Part shown: in pieces, positions 32,398-44,523 of the stretch
Numbering within the stretch: the stretch's first letter is position 1
Layout: every line of letters starts with the position of its first letter
Assembly: GCA_004352715.1 (NCBI GenBank)
Contig: SCFE01000080.1
Coordinates: forward strand, 499,473 to 563,472
Reading direction: 5' to 3'
From: Hofstenia miamia
Taxonomy: Eukaryota; Xenacoelomorpha; Acoela
DNA: 64,000 nucleotides
Translations under genes and position numbers: made by a program
The notes under the pieces: model-generated
Seen by the model: the letters and a program-made list of their open reading frames with translations, nothing else
Databases searched by the model: none
Told to the model about the DNA's origin: nothing

Positions 32398-33850
32398 GTC
32401 TTACTTAATACATTAAATGCGTCTAAATTAAAAACTGTTGAAGAAAGACATCGAAAGAAATTAAGAAAAATTAAAAAAATTAGGCAAAAATTTCCAGCAA
32501 TTTACGGTAAAAACACTGTGATTAATTTATCAAATAAATAACCAATGAAGAAGAACACATTCTTTCTTATGGATTAAAAAGGAGTTTGACAAGCAATTTT
32601 GGTGATATAGAAGTAAAAGTCAATACAGAAAAAATGTTTTCTTCCTTATTTTGTAGAAAAAGAATTGAAAATGAAGGAAAATATACAAATATGAAGACAA
32701 AGATAATAAATATTTAAAATTCTTGTACAAATAAAAAATTAATTCCAAAAAAAGCTATTCAAATGATTCGAATTTTAAAAAACCTAGCAAAAAATCCTGA
32801 TATTTATATCTGTAAGTTTGATAAAGGAAATGGTTTTGTAGTTCTAAATATAGCTGCTTATATGGAAAAAATGAACGAGATTTTATCTGACAAAACCAAA
32901 TTTCTAAAAGTTATTCCGCACAAAAATCTAAAGAAGAGTTATTTTATTGCAGATGAAGATTATATTTGAAACTAAGAAAAATGATAAATAATAGTAGAAT
33001 TTCAGAAAAGATTTATAATAATATAGGAAGTGTTTCTGCCACAGCAGCATGATTATATTGCTTGTCAGAAGTTCAAAAATCAAAAGATAATCAACCTTTT
33101 AGACCAATTCTTTCCATGATTAATGCACCAAAATATAACAAGCAAATATTTAGATGAATTATTAAAACGATACATACCAAATAAGTACAATTTAAAAGAT
33201 TCATTCCAATTCATTAATAAATTAGAAATAGTAAATGAAAGAAATAAGTGTGCTAAATATCTTTTGATGTTAATTCACTTTTTACGAACATTCCAATAGA
33301 AAAAACAATATTCACATCCTTGCCACTATTCCTGTGGATCAACTTGAAATTTCTTTGGAAACATTAACGATTTACTTCACTTCACATGACTGACTACATC
33401 TTTTCTATTCAACTAAAAAATATTTAAGCAAATTAATGGTAATATGTTCACCACTTGGGCCAACAATGCCTGCTTTTGCCATGGAAGCCATTGAATCATC
33501 ATTTAAAAATGACGAATTCATATCATATTTTCGATATGTCGATAACATTTTTGCCATTTTTTTCAACAAAAGCAGTGCGGAGAAGTATTTTGGAAATTTA
33601 AATACATACATGTATATGGAAGAAATCAAATTTACAATGGAAGAAGAGCACAATAGCCAATTAAATTTTTTAATGTATTGTAGCCAACTTAAGCACCGAG
33701 TTCGAAACAAAAATGTATATTTGAAAAAAACAAATACTGGTTTATGCATTCCTATTTCGTCATATTGTAAAGACGGATATAAAAGAACACAATAAAATGC
33801 TTCTGCGATCGAATAATAAATTTATCATGAAGTTATAAGAATATAACTGA
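32290..33850 (+). pseudogene. Penelope-like element reverse transcriptase, degraded
   Basis: Frame-shifted plus-strand pieces appear in Penelope order. KLRKIKKIRQKF near 32470 and INLSNK near 32525 form the N-terminal region. Then come PDIYICKFDKGNGFVVLN at 32800, QPFRPILSMINAPKYN near 33090, SFDVNSLFTNIPIEKTIF near 33270, SPLGPTMPAFAMEAIE at 33450, and FRYVDNIFAIFFN at 33530, where the usual DD pair reads DN. LNFLMYCS follows. A (TA)n tract interrupts the early part at 32357-32392. No GIY-YIG domain follows here. At least six frame breaks show it is dead. A Penelope C-terminal half lies separately at 45833-46262. Confidence 0.8.
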
Positions 33851-34937
33851 TTCATTAGATCTACTTTTTGAGCATTGATTGTTCACATGTACGGAAGGCT
33901 AGCATGTATTACTATATCTGTAGGGCTATTAAATGTAAGGAACAATAACAAGCTGAAGCATTGCGGTTGCGTTATATTCTTTTATTTACTTAATCATAAT
34001 AACAAGAACAATCAATGCATTAAATTAGTAAGTTATCACACACACAATATCACTGAGTTAACCATCTACACACTAATTCATCCAATGGTTTCCACTGTGG
34101 AGTTCAAGTAAAAGCTGGAACTGTTACCACTTACGATGTCTCTGGAATCGCATAGCACAGCGTCGGGTTTCGACCCTGTCTTCCATCTACTACTCTCGAT
34201 CTAAATAAACTGTGATTAGTTAAGCATTTAATGAAGGAAGTGCATATTAATTTAGTTAATCAACTACGCAATCAATTAGTTAGAGAGAATTAGGAGTCTG
34301 TCCTACTTCAACCATTGCATATACCCTGAAAAGTAGTTAGTTACTCTTAATTACTTGCGATAACTGTATTGACAAGATTCTACAGTAATTCTGAAAATCT
34401 TCGGTCGACAGTAGATATGTCTATGTATTTACGAATACATGCAAGCAGGGGTGTTATTTACGAATAAATGCAAGCAGGGGTGTGTAATGAATGATTGTCA
34501 AAGCAATACTTTCCAATATTGCAAAAAATTTTTAAATAATCTATTTACAATAATTTTGTCATACTAAGATAGATTTATAGATGCTTACCAGAAGAACTTA
34601 CTCCTAATAGCCATGAATATACAGATATTCTTCTAAACAACTAATTTTGATCTATTAATATTTCATTCAGAAATAATTTTTCTTAAATTTTTATTTTATT
34701 ACGCAACTGAACAATTTTAAATAATATATTTTTGATAAAAATTGCAAGCTTTACACAAAATGATTTTCGTAGATAAAAATCAAAATATATTTTACATTTT
34801 TTCACTCAAATCATGTTATGGCCTCCGGAGGCTCAATTTTATTTAAGCCAAGACTATATAAATGCAACATTGAACAAATTCGAAATCAATCTGTTTTTAC
34901 AGACAGCGTTGAAAATATACAAAACGGGGTTTTGAAT
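33851..34937. other. No recognisable gene
   Basis: AT-rich sequence with several short direct repeats (for example tatttacgaata..tgcaagcaggggtgt twice near 34430-34490). A solo LTR starting near 33880 (tgttcacatgtacgg) was considered but no matching end was found. Confidence 0.45.
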
Positions 34938-35614
34938 GGGTGCGTTCGCGCAGCGCACCGGTTTTGCACTAAGTGTCAACTAGAGCATTCGCGCATCCAC
35001 CGGTTTGCATTTTAAGTGCCCACTGAAACCCAACTGTAAACAGCGGAAAGTTTGTTTACTTAACAATTAAATTTCGTGCACACTACATTCGCGGTCCAGC
35101 GGTAGTCAACCTAATTTACTCTTAGCCAATCAAATGTTGCTTATTAACAAGCTCGTTTCTTATTCGCCTATTACTAAAACGACTTATCGATCTAAAAAAT
35201 TTAAAATTGTGCCTTTTTAGTTAAATATGTAATTTTTTACCTAAATATTTTTGTGTATTATTGAGAAGAACCTTTCCACAAAAGAAGAGCACTTCTAGTG
35301 TGCAGAAAATATTCGTATACGACTAAAATGGTATGAGGTGTATAGGTACGTATAGTTGAATAATGATAACAAGCCACTAGTGAGCAGCAGCCAGCAATGT
35401 CATAATCAGGTGCCGGATTCAGACTCAAAGCACTTTACAATAGAATTCATTTCGTATAGTAATTTGTGATTTGCATTAACAATAATTTCTTTTCGGCCTG
35501 ATCCACCGCCCTCGCTACCATAGCATTTAGCACCTATATAGATTTTTTTTTGCATACAGCGCACAGTGTATGCATTTCAAAATTTTGTATCGAGACCGCA
35601 AATATATATATATA

Positions 35615-35792
35615 NNNNNNNNNNNNNNNNNNNNNNNNNNNNNNNNNNNNNNNNNNNNNNNNNNNNNNNNNNNNNNNNNNNNNNNNNNNNNNNNNNNNNN
35701 NNNNNNNNNNNNNNNNNNNNNNNNNNNNNNNNNNNNNNNNNNNNNNNNNNNNNNNNNNNNNNNNNNNNNNNNNNNNNNNNNNNNNNNNNNNN
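35615..35792. other. Assembly gap of 178 N
   Basis: Unknown bases following a (TA)n tract. The gap lies inside the 2-kb inverted-repeat element, so the interior of that element is incomplete. Confidence 0.95.
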
Positions 35793-36009
35793 ACTTTAAT
35801 CCAATTTATAATAAATACTCGATCTCTGGTAAATATAACCCAGAACTGTACACTTTTGTACATTTTTTACAATGCTACTTCAAAGAAAACTCGAAGTTTG
35901 TATTATAATTAATTAATTAGGTCTTAGAAAGTTTCAATAAATTTAAAGTCGGATTTGTTTTCACTTCCACGATACCGAACAACATTTTTATAAGCTGGTC
36001 GGTTAGAGG

Positions 36010-36369
36010 CAGGCTTGTCAACGACCCGAAATTTAGAAGCTCTGTTCGTTTATATTTTGCATAAGTTCGGCTCGTCTCGGCTCGCTCATAAAATCTTTGA
36101 ATGAAGCTCGTTTTAGCTCAATATATTTTTTAAAAATATTTGGCTCAAAGTATTTTTTACATAGCTCTTACTAGTATTTAATAAACAATTCTTAAATAAG
36201 ATTATAAGAAAGGCATTCTGAATGAAAAAATAAGAAGAATCTGAATAATCAAATTTACAAGCAGACTATAAATTTGCTTTGCCTAAAATAGATTCGTTTT
36301 GGGCTCGTTGTATATCAAAGACTGTGCTCAAGCTCGGCTCGTAAGAAGCTCGGCTCGTTGACAAGTCTG
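36010..36369. mobile_element. 360-bp hAT MITE with 8-bp target duplication
   Basis: The left end caggcttgtcaacgacccg and the inverse complement of the right end, cagacttgtcaacgagccg, agree except at two positions. Identical 8-mers gttagagg flank it (36002-36009 and 36370-36377). Subterminal repeats of the form ggctcg/agctcg occur on both sides. It has no coding capacity. It is nested inside the 34938-36939 element, so it inserted later. Confidence 0.9.
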
Positions 36370-37129
36370 GTTAGAGGAGTACAAAACAATGTTATTAACC
36401 AAAAAATACAGCAGCCAAACTCAAATCTATAGTTACTTTGAAAAAATATTGATAAATAGGTTTCATAAAATACAAATTTTACGAGCATCTATATTACTGA
36501 ACTATTAAAATATCAGAAATATCAAAAATATCATGATATGTTTGATAAATAAAAGATTGATACATTTATATTTCTAAAAATGTATTATTATACCAATCCT
36601 TCGTTAAAATTGAAATTTTCTGTTTCTTTAGCTAATTATTCAAAGTTATGCAAATAGATGGGGTGTTGTAAATTTACATATATCAAATAATTCTTCAATT
36701 TTTGACTTTTTATAAAATTTAATTGATTTCAGCCAAACCCAACTATAAAGCGAATCAGTTGGCATTTCGTGCACACTGATTTTGCAAACCGGTGGATTGC
36801 GCGAATGCTCCAGTTGACGCTGAGTGCAATACCGGTGCGATGCGCGAATAGGTTGGTAAACAACGGATGCTATCGCGAATACGTTGACAACTGAAAGCCA
36901 ACTATTCAGTTGTGCCGGTTTGCGATCGCGAACGCACCTAATGTAGGATTCTTTGTTAGCCAATATAATGTTTAGCAAAGGGCCCATCGCTAAAGGCCAC
37001 ACGAAAAGCAAATATTTTCGCAAATATTGATTTTATTATGCATCGCGTTAGTACAAAGAATTCCTTAACAGCATTCACATTATTATCGGTCCAGCGTCGA
37101 CTGGCCATTAGTGTTTGTTGATGGCCTGG

Positions 37130-38599
37130 GGTAGGGCCCGTACCGGGCACGGACAAATATGTACGGGCACGGGAAGGGTTTACGGGCTTGGAATATAAAA
37201 TGATTATTTGTTGTTGTTTGAGGATAATAATTCTTAAAACCACTTCTTTGAAGTTTATAGTTGATTGATATCAATTTTCTATACAGGAATTCTATATATC
37301 TGTACTAGTGTACTATGTACTTCGTGTAACACTAACCTACATGTAAATTTATGGCAGAAATCGTAAAATATTACATAAAATATTACGCTACACCACATAA
37401 AACTCATGGTCTTCATCCACTTCCATTTTACTGTCATATTCTAAAAATTGCATTCATTGATAAAAGTATACTTAGATACACTGATTAAAAAAGTTCTTGT
37501 TTCTAAAAAAATATCTTGAAATTTTATGAAGTTAATAAAAAGAATTTCATCTTGAGTGATTAATCCCTTCAATAGTACCTTCGAAATTATATTTTAATAT
37601 CAAAAGAATATTTCTAGTTTAATGTAAAACATATTTACATCTAGAAAATAATAACTTTGAAAAAATTATCTTTTAATGATGCACACAGCGCAAAGTCATT
37701 TCTTTGTGATCGTGGCATTGCAGGATTTTGCCAGTTTTGTATAAATTTCATGCTCACAATCTCCCAAAGCAGGCACACAATTTCATTTATGCAAATCACT
37801 TAATTAAATGTAATAAATTTCCTTGTAATGTATATATGTGTTAACAATTTGCAAATAACTGCGGATTTTACTGATTTAATTAAGTGTAACAATATATTTT
37901 TGAATATATATAAATAAATACTTATACTAAACTAATATTACTAATTTATTTCACTGAGATTCAGTTTCTCATAAATTATTCATATACATCATTATTGAAT
38001 TCAAAGAGGTCAAACAAGAAAATAATATCTAAAAAATTAGAAATTGTGTACTTTTGTAAAAAAAATGATTTACGAAAAATAGATTTTGTTCTGAGATTGT
38101 GCAATACTTTAAGTTGAAATGTAAGAAGTACAAGTTCTTAACTTCTATATCATTTCAATTTAATTAATGCAATATACTTATTATACAATGTCATGCAAGC
38201 AGTGCAGTGTAGTGTTCATTTAGATTATCGTCATGCAGTTTGATGTGTTATCAATTATCAGTATGAGGTTTGATACAGGATTTGTTAATGAATTGACAAA
38301 ACTTGTTGATAAAAATACTAGAAATGGGACTTAATTATGACTTTATAGTTGTAAAATTAAGCTTCTCGGCAAAGCTATCAAAAGTGCTTAATTTGGTTTT
38401 TACTGTTACTTTATTGATCCTTATTATGTTGGTTATGGTATGCAAGTACAATAGCACACCTGAAGTTTTTCTTGCTGCCTCAAGCATTTATATTTAAATA
38501 GCATTTAGATACGGGCATAACGGGCTTAGGATATGGGCACAGACAAAGCAACGGGCATATTTTTATCGGTCGGGTTAGGGACCGGAAATGGGCCCTACC
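37130..38599. mobile_element. Inverted-repeat element with acgggca-type subterminal repeats
   Basis: The left end ggtagggccc (37130-37139) is the exact inverse complement of the right end gggccctacc (38590-38599). Both sides carry GC-rich subterminal phrases (cgggcacggacaaatatgta on the left; acgggca, atgggcacagacaaag on the right) that contrast with the AT-rich core. Core frames show no transposase. No target duplication could be found, so the exact ends are provisional. It is most like a non-autonomous hAT-type element. Confidence 0.5.
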
Positions 38600-38844
38600 T
38601 TAGTTAATGGCTATTAGATGAACAAGTAGCAAATTTAGATTGAAATATTAAATGTTGCTCCGTAGTTTCTAGATAAATATTGAGCTTGAGACGTTCATAG
38701 CAGTTTTTAATTGATAATGAACTTTACATATTAAACGGAAGAATTAAGTTCAATCAATTCTAAATTTGGAAATTATTATTATCTTTAAATATTAAGAGTT
38801 TTAGATATATTTTTTAAGATTCTCTAGTGGTTCGGGCCCCTAAA

Positions 38845-38900
38845 GACGTGACGCCACTGTACAGGGGCGGATCTAAAAATTTCTGATTTTTACATATTTT
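38845..38900. mobile_element. Two hAT-type termini back to back
   Basis: Reading left to right, gacgtgacgccactg (38845-38859) is the form of a hAT right end (inverse CAGTGGCGTCACG). Two bases later caggggcggatctaaaaatt (38862 onward) is the form of a hAT left end. The partner ends of neither were located. A 25-base direct repeat (gatttttacatatttttcat) follows at 38886-38935. Confidence 0.4.
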
Positions 38901-38967
38901 TCATTCTAAAATTCGATTTTTACATATTTTTCATTCTAGATTTGACTACATTTCGAATCCTCATATA

Positions 38968-39945
38968 CAGTACAGGAAATATGTATTTGTCCACCTTGCT
39001 ATTTTGCATAAATAATGAACATTCATTGGATAGAGTGTGTAGAGTGTGTCTAAGATTATAACTAAGTGTTAATGTGTTTGAAAAATGAAAATCTGTATGT
39101 CTAATACCATACAATATGTAGACTAACAATTGGCTATTAATTTTTATTCAAAATTAGAAAACTTGTATTGGAAAAATGTATTCAGCCACCTGAAAAAATT
39201 TTAACAAATGAACGAATCCGAAAAAAGTAAATTGAAAATAAGATTCATAAATTAATAATTGATGCAATACAAGCACTTAGCAACAAAATGGTCTCTTCTA
39301 ATATTTTTAGGGTGTTCCTTTGAGCGAATAGCAGCTTCAAAACAATCAGGGATTGAAGCAAAAATTTTTTCAATATAGCTGTTGGGAATTGCATAAAACT
39401 TTTTTTTATTGCGATCCGCACCTCGTCTTCAGTGGGAAGAGTATGCTGTCCAATTCGATATTTGACCTCTTTCACCATATTTTCGATATTGTTAAAGTCT
39501 GGAGATTGGTCAGGTCAGTCAGCAAGGATAGCAAACTCTTTATTGTTGAAGAAGTTTTTCATTTCTTTTGAGGTATGACATGGAGCACCATCCAGCTGAT
39601 ATTTTGAACCAATTGTAAGGAGTGGCAAGAATTATTTTTTGAGAATCTGAGCGTATTGAGAGCTTCAGAGAATAGTAATGATGTGAACAATCTCCCAAAA
39701 GGCTACACTTCCCTATTGCACTCCATACTATTACAGACTTATTCCCACCATACTTCATGATGCCCCAAGTAAATTGAGGCAATAATCTGAACTTCTGCCT
39801 AGTTGGTCTCTTTATCAATATTCTTGTGGATGAGTATAGGTCATCTGAAAGTATAACATTAGACCAATATTCAGATGAATTTTCTCTCATCAAACTGGGC
39901 CACCTCAGCTGGGGTAATATTTGCTTTGAGATTAAGAATAAGCAC
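38968..39945 (-). pseudogene. Tc1-like element copy 1, truncated
   Basis: The left terminus cagtacaggaaatatgtatt begins after a TA at 38966-38967. The minus strand carries transposase pieces: SSEYWSNVILSDDLYS near 39880, FRLLPQFTWGIMKYGGNKSV near 39780, VIVWSAIGKCSLLGD, and IENMVKEVKYRIGQHTLP near 39480. These correspond to the first catalytic aspartate region, the KYGG..VMVW block and the SPDLN.IEN..KE..K block of Tc1 transposases. Similarity to copy 2 (41647-43221) is lost at about 39945, so the transposase N-terminus and right end are missing. Confidence 0.7.
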
Positions 39946-39974
39946 TAATTCTATTTCAGAAGGCTGAAAATTTT

Positions 39975-40655
39975 ATGTGTCCACTTTTTCTAGGCGATTT
40001 TGCTTACCAGAGAAAAAGTGGACACGACTTTGGAAAAAATGGATACGGTCAAATTTCTCAAAAACTAGACCCCCGTTGACCCTGGTTGGCCCGGGATATT
40101 AAGGAGGGACGTAAGTCCCATACGCTCACAAAGTTTGGTGACAAAAACTAGACCCCCGTTGACCCTGGTTGGCCCGGGATATTAAGGAGGGACGTAAGTC
40201 CCATACGCTCACAAAGTTTGGTGACCGTCAGACCATTATTGGCTGAGATATTTTTCATCAAATTTGAGTTTCATGTCTACTTTTTCTGAGTCGCGTCCAC
40301 TTTTTCCATAGCAAAAATACCTGAAAATTCCAAGTCAGGGTTTGCCTGAAACACTTAACCCTCTTGTGGTCCTTTAGTTTTCCTGATCTTATCTTACATA
40401 TATTTACCTCATACATTGAAAAAAAACTGCAAAAATCAGAAGTTGAAGCAATAAAAACAAAAAAAAATTTTTGTCTTGAAAATTTTTTTTACCCAAATTG
40501 ACTATCTTTGGAGGGTTAATACTAAAAATTTTTAAAAGTGACACCCATTTTTTATTGCAGATTCATGTATATAAAGAGTAGAGCTTTTGTATGGTATAAA
40601 AATTTAAGGTGTAGGACCAATATTGGGCGCAAACCCTGACTTAAGAAAAAGTAGA
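39975..40655. repeat. Repeat with gtccactttttc motifs and an 83-bp tandem duplication
   Basis: The motif gtccactttttc and close variants occur in both orientations near 39980, 40012, 40276, 40295 and 40637, framing a roughly 670-bp unit. Inside it an 83-bp GC-rich unit (cccccgttgaccctggttgg ... gggacgtaagtcccatacgc) is present twice at 40059-40141 and 40142-40224. The unit contains the palindrome gggacgtaagtccc. No protein is recognised. It may be a non-autonomous element. Confidence 0.6.
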
Positions 40656-40664
40656 CACGGCCAA

Positions 40665-41150
40665 AGCCCTAACCCTAACTCCAAACCTCATTAAATATAT
40701 CCCTAACCCAAAACAACCCTAAACACAACTTTAACTTTAAGCTAAACTTTATGATAGAGCGGAATTAATGAAAACATATTTATTTTAAATAATATAAAAA
40801 ATCAAAGCCTTTTTAGAAGGCTTTGAAACAAAGTAAGTACGTAAAAAGATTTGAGGGAAAAAGCGTTGTGTTGATTGAATTAACATTGCCAAATTCTATC
40901 ATTGTTTAATAAACAAACAAACGCCCCGTGTTTGAATCACTAATTAGCATGTTAATAGTAGTATATTATAATTATTTTATAATCCATATTGAAATTTACT
41001 AATATTAATAATAAATTTGATATCCCTTCCACATATTGTTTGGGGTATGGTTTGGATTAGGGTTAGAGTTAGGACTAAGGTGTCAGTTGGCTTAGTTTAG
41101 GTTATGGTTTGGTTTAATGTTATGTTTGGGGAAGGGGTTTGGGATATGTC
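40665..41150. repeat. Telomere-like ccctaac and ggttagg tracts in opposing orientation
   Basis: Degenerate ccctaaccctaact phrases at 40668-40740 and ggattagggttagagttagg phrases at 41052-41135 face each other across about 310 bp of AT-rich sequence. They are short and impure, more like the ends of an inverted-repeat element than a true internal telomere. No coding potential is seen. Confidence 0.5.
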
Positions 41151-41646
41151 TATAATTATTATATTGATAAACTAGCATATTTTTGCAATTTTTTAAGTGG
41201 GGAGATAACGCAAAACTACCAAATTAAAGAAAATTAAATTATATATTTATATATATATATATATATGCATAGCAGGCGTTAATTTAGGTAAATAAAAGCC
41301 GTACGTATTTAACGAAAATTTCAATAGTAACATAGAGAAAGTATTTCTTATTAAAATGTTTTAAATGTTTTGTGTATGCATCACTTACAAATAATTAGGG
41401 TTGATAAGAAGCTACTGTCTGCATGAAAATTAGTGACTGGCGCAATAGAGTAGGAAAAAATTATTTTCTAAAGCATTTATATATATATATATATATATAT
41501 AAATTAAGAAGTTGCTAGCTACAGCATGCACTATTACCAATATTTGCCGTTCCTTAAATTTAGTGGCATAATAATTTTAGAGAATAGCTTTGTGCAAGAT
41601 TAAATTTGAAAGTGGATGAAACGAATAGGAACAATATTTTGAATTA

Positions 41647-43221
41647 CAGTACTGGAAACATGTATTCGACCACCCTGCTATTTTGCATAAATAATGAACA
41701 TTCATTGGAAAGAGTGAATCTAAGATTATTACTAAGTGTTAATTTATTTTGCCATAAAATATGTAGAATACCAATTGGCTAGTAATATTTAATCAAATTT
41801 AGAAAACTTTTATTGGAAAAATGTATTCGGCAACCTGAAAAAATTTTAACAAATGAGCAAATCCGAAAAAAGAAAATTCAAAAAAAGATACAAAAATTAA
41901 TAATTAATGCAATATAAGCACTTAGCAACAAATTTTTTTTTCTATTTTGTAGGGTGTCCTTTTGAGCGAATACAGCTTCAAGGCGATCAGGGATTGAAGC
42001 AAAAAGTCATTCAATAAAACTGTTATGAATTGCATAAAATTTTTTTTTATTGCGCTCCCCAGCTCGTCTTCAGTGTGAAGAGTATGCTGTCCAATTCAAT
42101 ATTTAACCTTCTTTGTCTTATTTTCGATAATGTTAAGGTCTGGTGATTGACTAGGCTAGTCAGCAAGGATAGCAACGCCATTATTGTGGAAGAAGTTTTT
42201 CATTTCTATTGAGGTATGAAATGGACCACCATTTGCTGATATATTGTATCACTTGTAAGGAGTTGCAAGAATTTTTTTTCGAGAATCCGAGCACATTAAA
42301 AGCTGCGGAGAATACCAGTGATGTGAACAATCTTGCGAAGGCCACACTTCCATATTGCACTCCATACCATTACAGACATCCCACCATACTTCATGGTGCC
42401 CCGAGTAAATTGAGGCAAGAATCTGATCTTCGGCACAATTGGTTTCTTTTTGAACATTCTTTTTTATGAGTATAGTTCAAATATTGACTCATCTGAAAAT
42501 ATAACATTATACCAATGTTCAGATGAATTGTCTCTCATCAACTTAGATCACCTCAGCCGGCGTAATCTTTGCTTTGAGGTTAAGATTCGCTTTCTCGGTG
42601 CCACAAGTATTACTTCAGGATGTTTAGCACAGTTCTTGTCATCAGCTCATTCCTTGCGAAGTTCCAATAAAGTATTCCTGTAATTTCGCTTTGAAAGGCG
42701 CATAAGAGCTGATTGTAAAGTTTTGGAGGTCTTTCGGACTTTGGCTTGTTGGCAATGATGTTTTTTTCAGAAATGAAAAGTCTGACCCAACAGTACTTCG
42801 AGGTAGCTCTAATGGTCGGGCTATATTACGTTAATTCATCCCTTCCAAATGTTTGGAGCTAATCAACTCGCGGATGGCAAGAGGCACCAGGCATTATATA
42901 TGGCGAAGAAAGACTGTTGTTTGACATTTTCAATATAAATAGACTGAAAAAAGTTCAACCAAAGAAATGTTTTTACAGATTCTCTGATTTGGCCTGAATT
43001 GGCCAAATACATTTTCCAAGAAAATATTAGTTAACCACAAGCATTGTGGCATTTTTTCTTGATATTTAAAGTAAACATTGATAATTACGTCTCAACATTT
43101 ATGAATTCCTCTTTCTTCAGCACCAATTCTTATTATAAAATACCTATGACATTCTGCTCGTCCATTTCTTAGAAATATTTATGAGACATGATGGATGGCC
43201 GAACTTTTTTTTCCAGTACTG
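41647..43221 (-). mobile_element. Tc1-like element copy 2, full length but mutated
   Basis: Both ends are present: cagtactgg (41647-41655) and ccagtactg (43213-43221), each next to a TA dinucleotide (41645-41646 and 43222-43223), giving 1575 bp. Minus-strand transposase pieces include HWYNVIFSDESIFELYS near 42520, RFLPQFTRGTMKYGGMSVMV near 42400, NGGPFHTSIEMKNFFHNNGV near 42220, and PDLNIIENKTKKVKY near 42130. This order is that of a Tc1 DDE transposase. The QDG/QDN-type catalytic position appears as QANGG, and several frameshifts exist, so it is inactive. The N-terminal helix-turn-helix part (42600-43000) is poorly preserved. Confidence 0.8.
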
Positions 43222-44060
43222 TATTTTTGCAATCGATGAGAGCACTGCAACTCTAATTTTTTTTACATTTCTCAGTGCGGTGAATTTATGCGAACATGAA
43301 TTTTAAGTCTGTTAATTACAATTGATCTAAATTACAAATTTTCAAGGACTTCTATAAAATATAATAATCGCATTGAATGGATAGAGTCAACACGTACAGA
43401 TTGTAAACTTATTTATATGCCTATAGCAAGAAAGCTACTTGGAATATTTCTACTTTCTGATAGAGTAAGTTTTTTCAAGCATCACTGATTTAATAGAGGC
43501 CTACTCTAATTTGCTAGGCTCAGCAAATAAAAATTTCAGTTGAGAAAACATTTATAAAACCTCTTTCCCCAAGACTAATTTTAGTAAATGTTATTTAATA
43601 TTCTAACTTCACTTCTTTTTATTAATCTTGGGGATGGCTGTTTCGACTGTGATGAGTGCAAAAATTCATTTCGGTGCTGGGAAACAGATGAAGGAAATTT
43701 GCAATGTNTATATATATATATATATATATATAATGGTTATCTGCATAAATTAATTAAAAAAATTATTACACAACAGATTTTACAACAAGGTAATGAAACA
43801 AAGTTAGTAACTCAATCATTGCATGATCAAGAAAAGCAAAAAATATATTGGAAACTTCCATATATAGAGAATAAGATCAAGACTTATTCCAATTTTTAGT
43901 ACTGTGAAAACTAAACATCTCTATAAAAACAAAGACGACATTCTCGAAGACTTAGTTTCTTCAATAGTTTATAAATATCAATGTGACAATTGTAAGAAAT
44001 TAATTGCGTGCACTATTACATAATAGTCAGTCTTTTGATAATTCGGCCATTTTCCTATAA
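43128..44060. repeat. Chimeric duplicate contig: receptor exon start joined to Penelope tail
   Basis: 43119-43707 (Tc1 right end through the first 40 codons of the LDLa exon) is repeated at 44062-44650. After the single N at 43708, the (TA)n and Penelope fragment at 43709-44060 repeats 45803-46089 plus 46440-46497, lacking about 350 bases between them at an aaatt micro-overlap. A second single N at 44061 starts the longer version. The frame 43588-43899 that crosses the N is therefore a join of unrelated sequences and not a gene. Confidence 0.8.
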
Positions 44061-44523
44061 NATTCTTATTATAAAATACCTATGACATTCTGCTCGTCCA
44101 TTTCTTAGAAATATTTATGAGACATGATGGATGGCCGAACTTTTTTTTCCAGTACTGTATTTTTGCAATCGATGAGAGCACTGCAACTCTAATTTTTTTT
44201 ACATTTCTCAGTGCGGTGAATTTATGCGAACATGAATTTTAAGTCTGTTAATTACAATTGATCTAAATTACAAATTTTCAAGGACTTCTATAAAATATAA
44301 TAATCGCATTGAATGGATAGAGTCAACACGTACAGATTGTAAACTTATTTATATGCCTATAGCAAGAAAGCTACTTGGAATATTTCTACTTTCTGATAGA
44401 GTAAGTTTTTTCAAGCATCACTGATTTAATAGAGGCCTACTCTAATTTGCTAGGCTCAGCAAATAAAAATTTCAGTTGAGAAAACATTTATAAAACCTCT
44501 TTCCCCAAGACTAATTTTAGTAA

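Larger units (their letters stand above)
34938..36939. mobile_element. 2-kb inverted-repeat DNA element with gap and nested hAT MITE
   Basis: The left arm (gggtgcgttcgcgcagcgca at 34938, continuing through ccaccggtttgca near 35003) has a clear inverted counterpart at 36780-36939. The right arm is longer and includes an extra segment. The shared core includes caccggt.ttgcact and agcattcgcgca in both. The arms are far more CpG-rich than the surroundings. Possible 3-bp target duplications aat flank the ends, which would fit a PIF/Harbinger-type element but are weak evidence. The interior has no transposase, a 178-N gap (35615-35792), and a separate hAT insertion at 36010-36369. Confidence 0.6.

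Noticed and set aside
33875-34400. Solo LTR beginning tgttcacatgtacgg
   Set aside because: No convincing CA end, target duplication or second copy was found.
40665-41150. Chromosome-fusion telomere site
   Set aside because: The repeats are short, degenerate and separated; an inverted-repeat element explains them as well.
43588-43899. A 103-codon frame with signal peptide and cysteines
   Set aside because: It crosses the single N at 43708, joining the LDLa exon start to a Penelope fragment; the uninterrupted exon is at 44524-45014.
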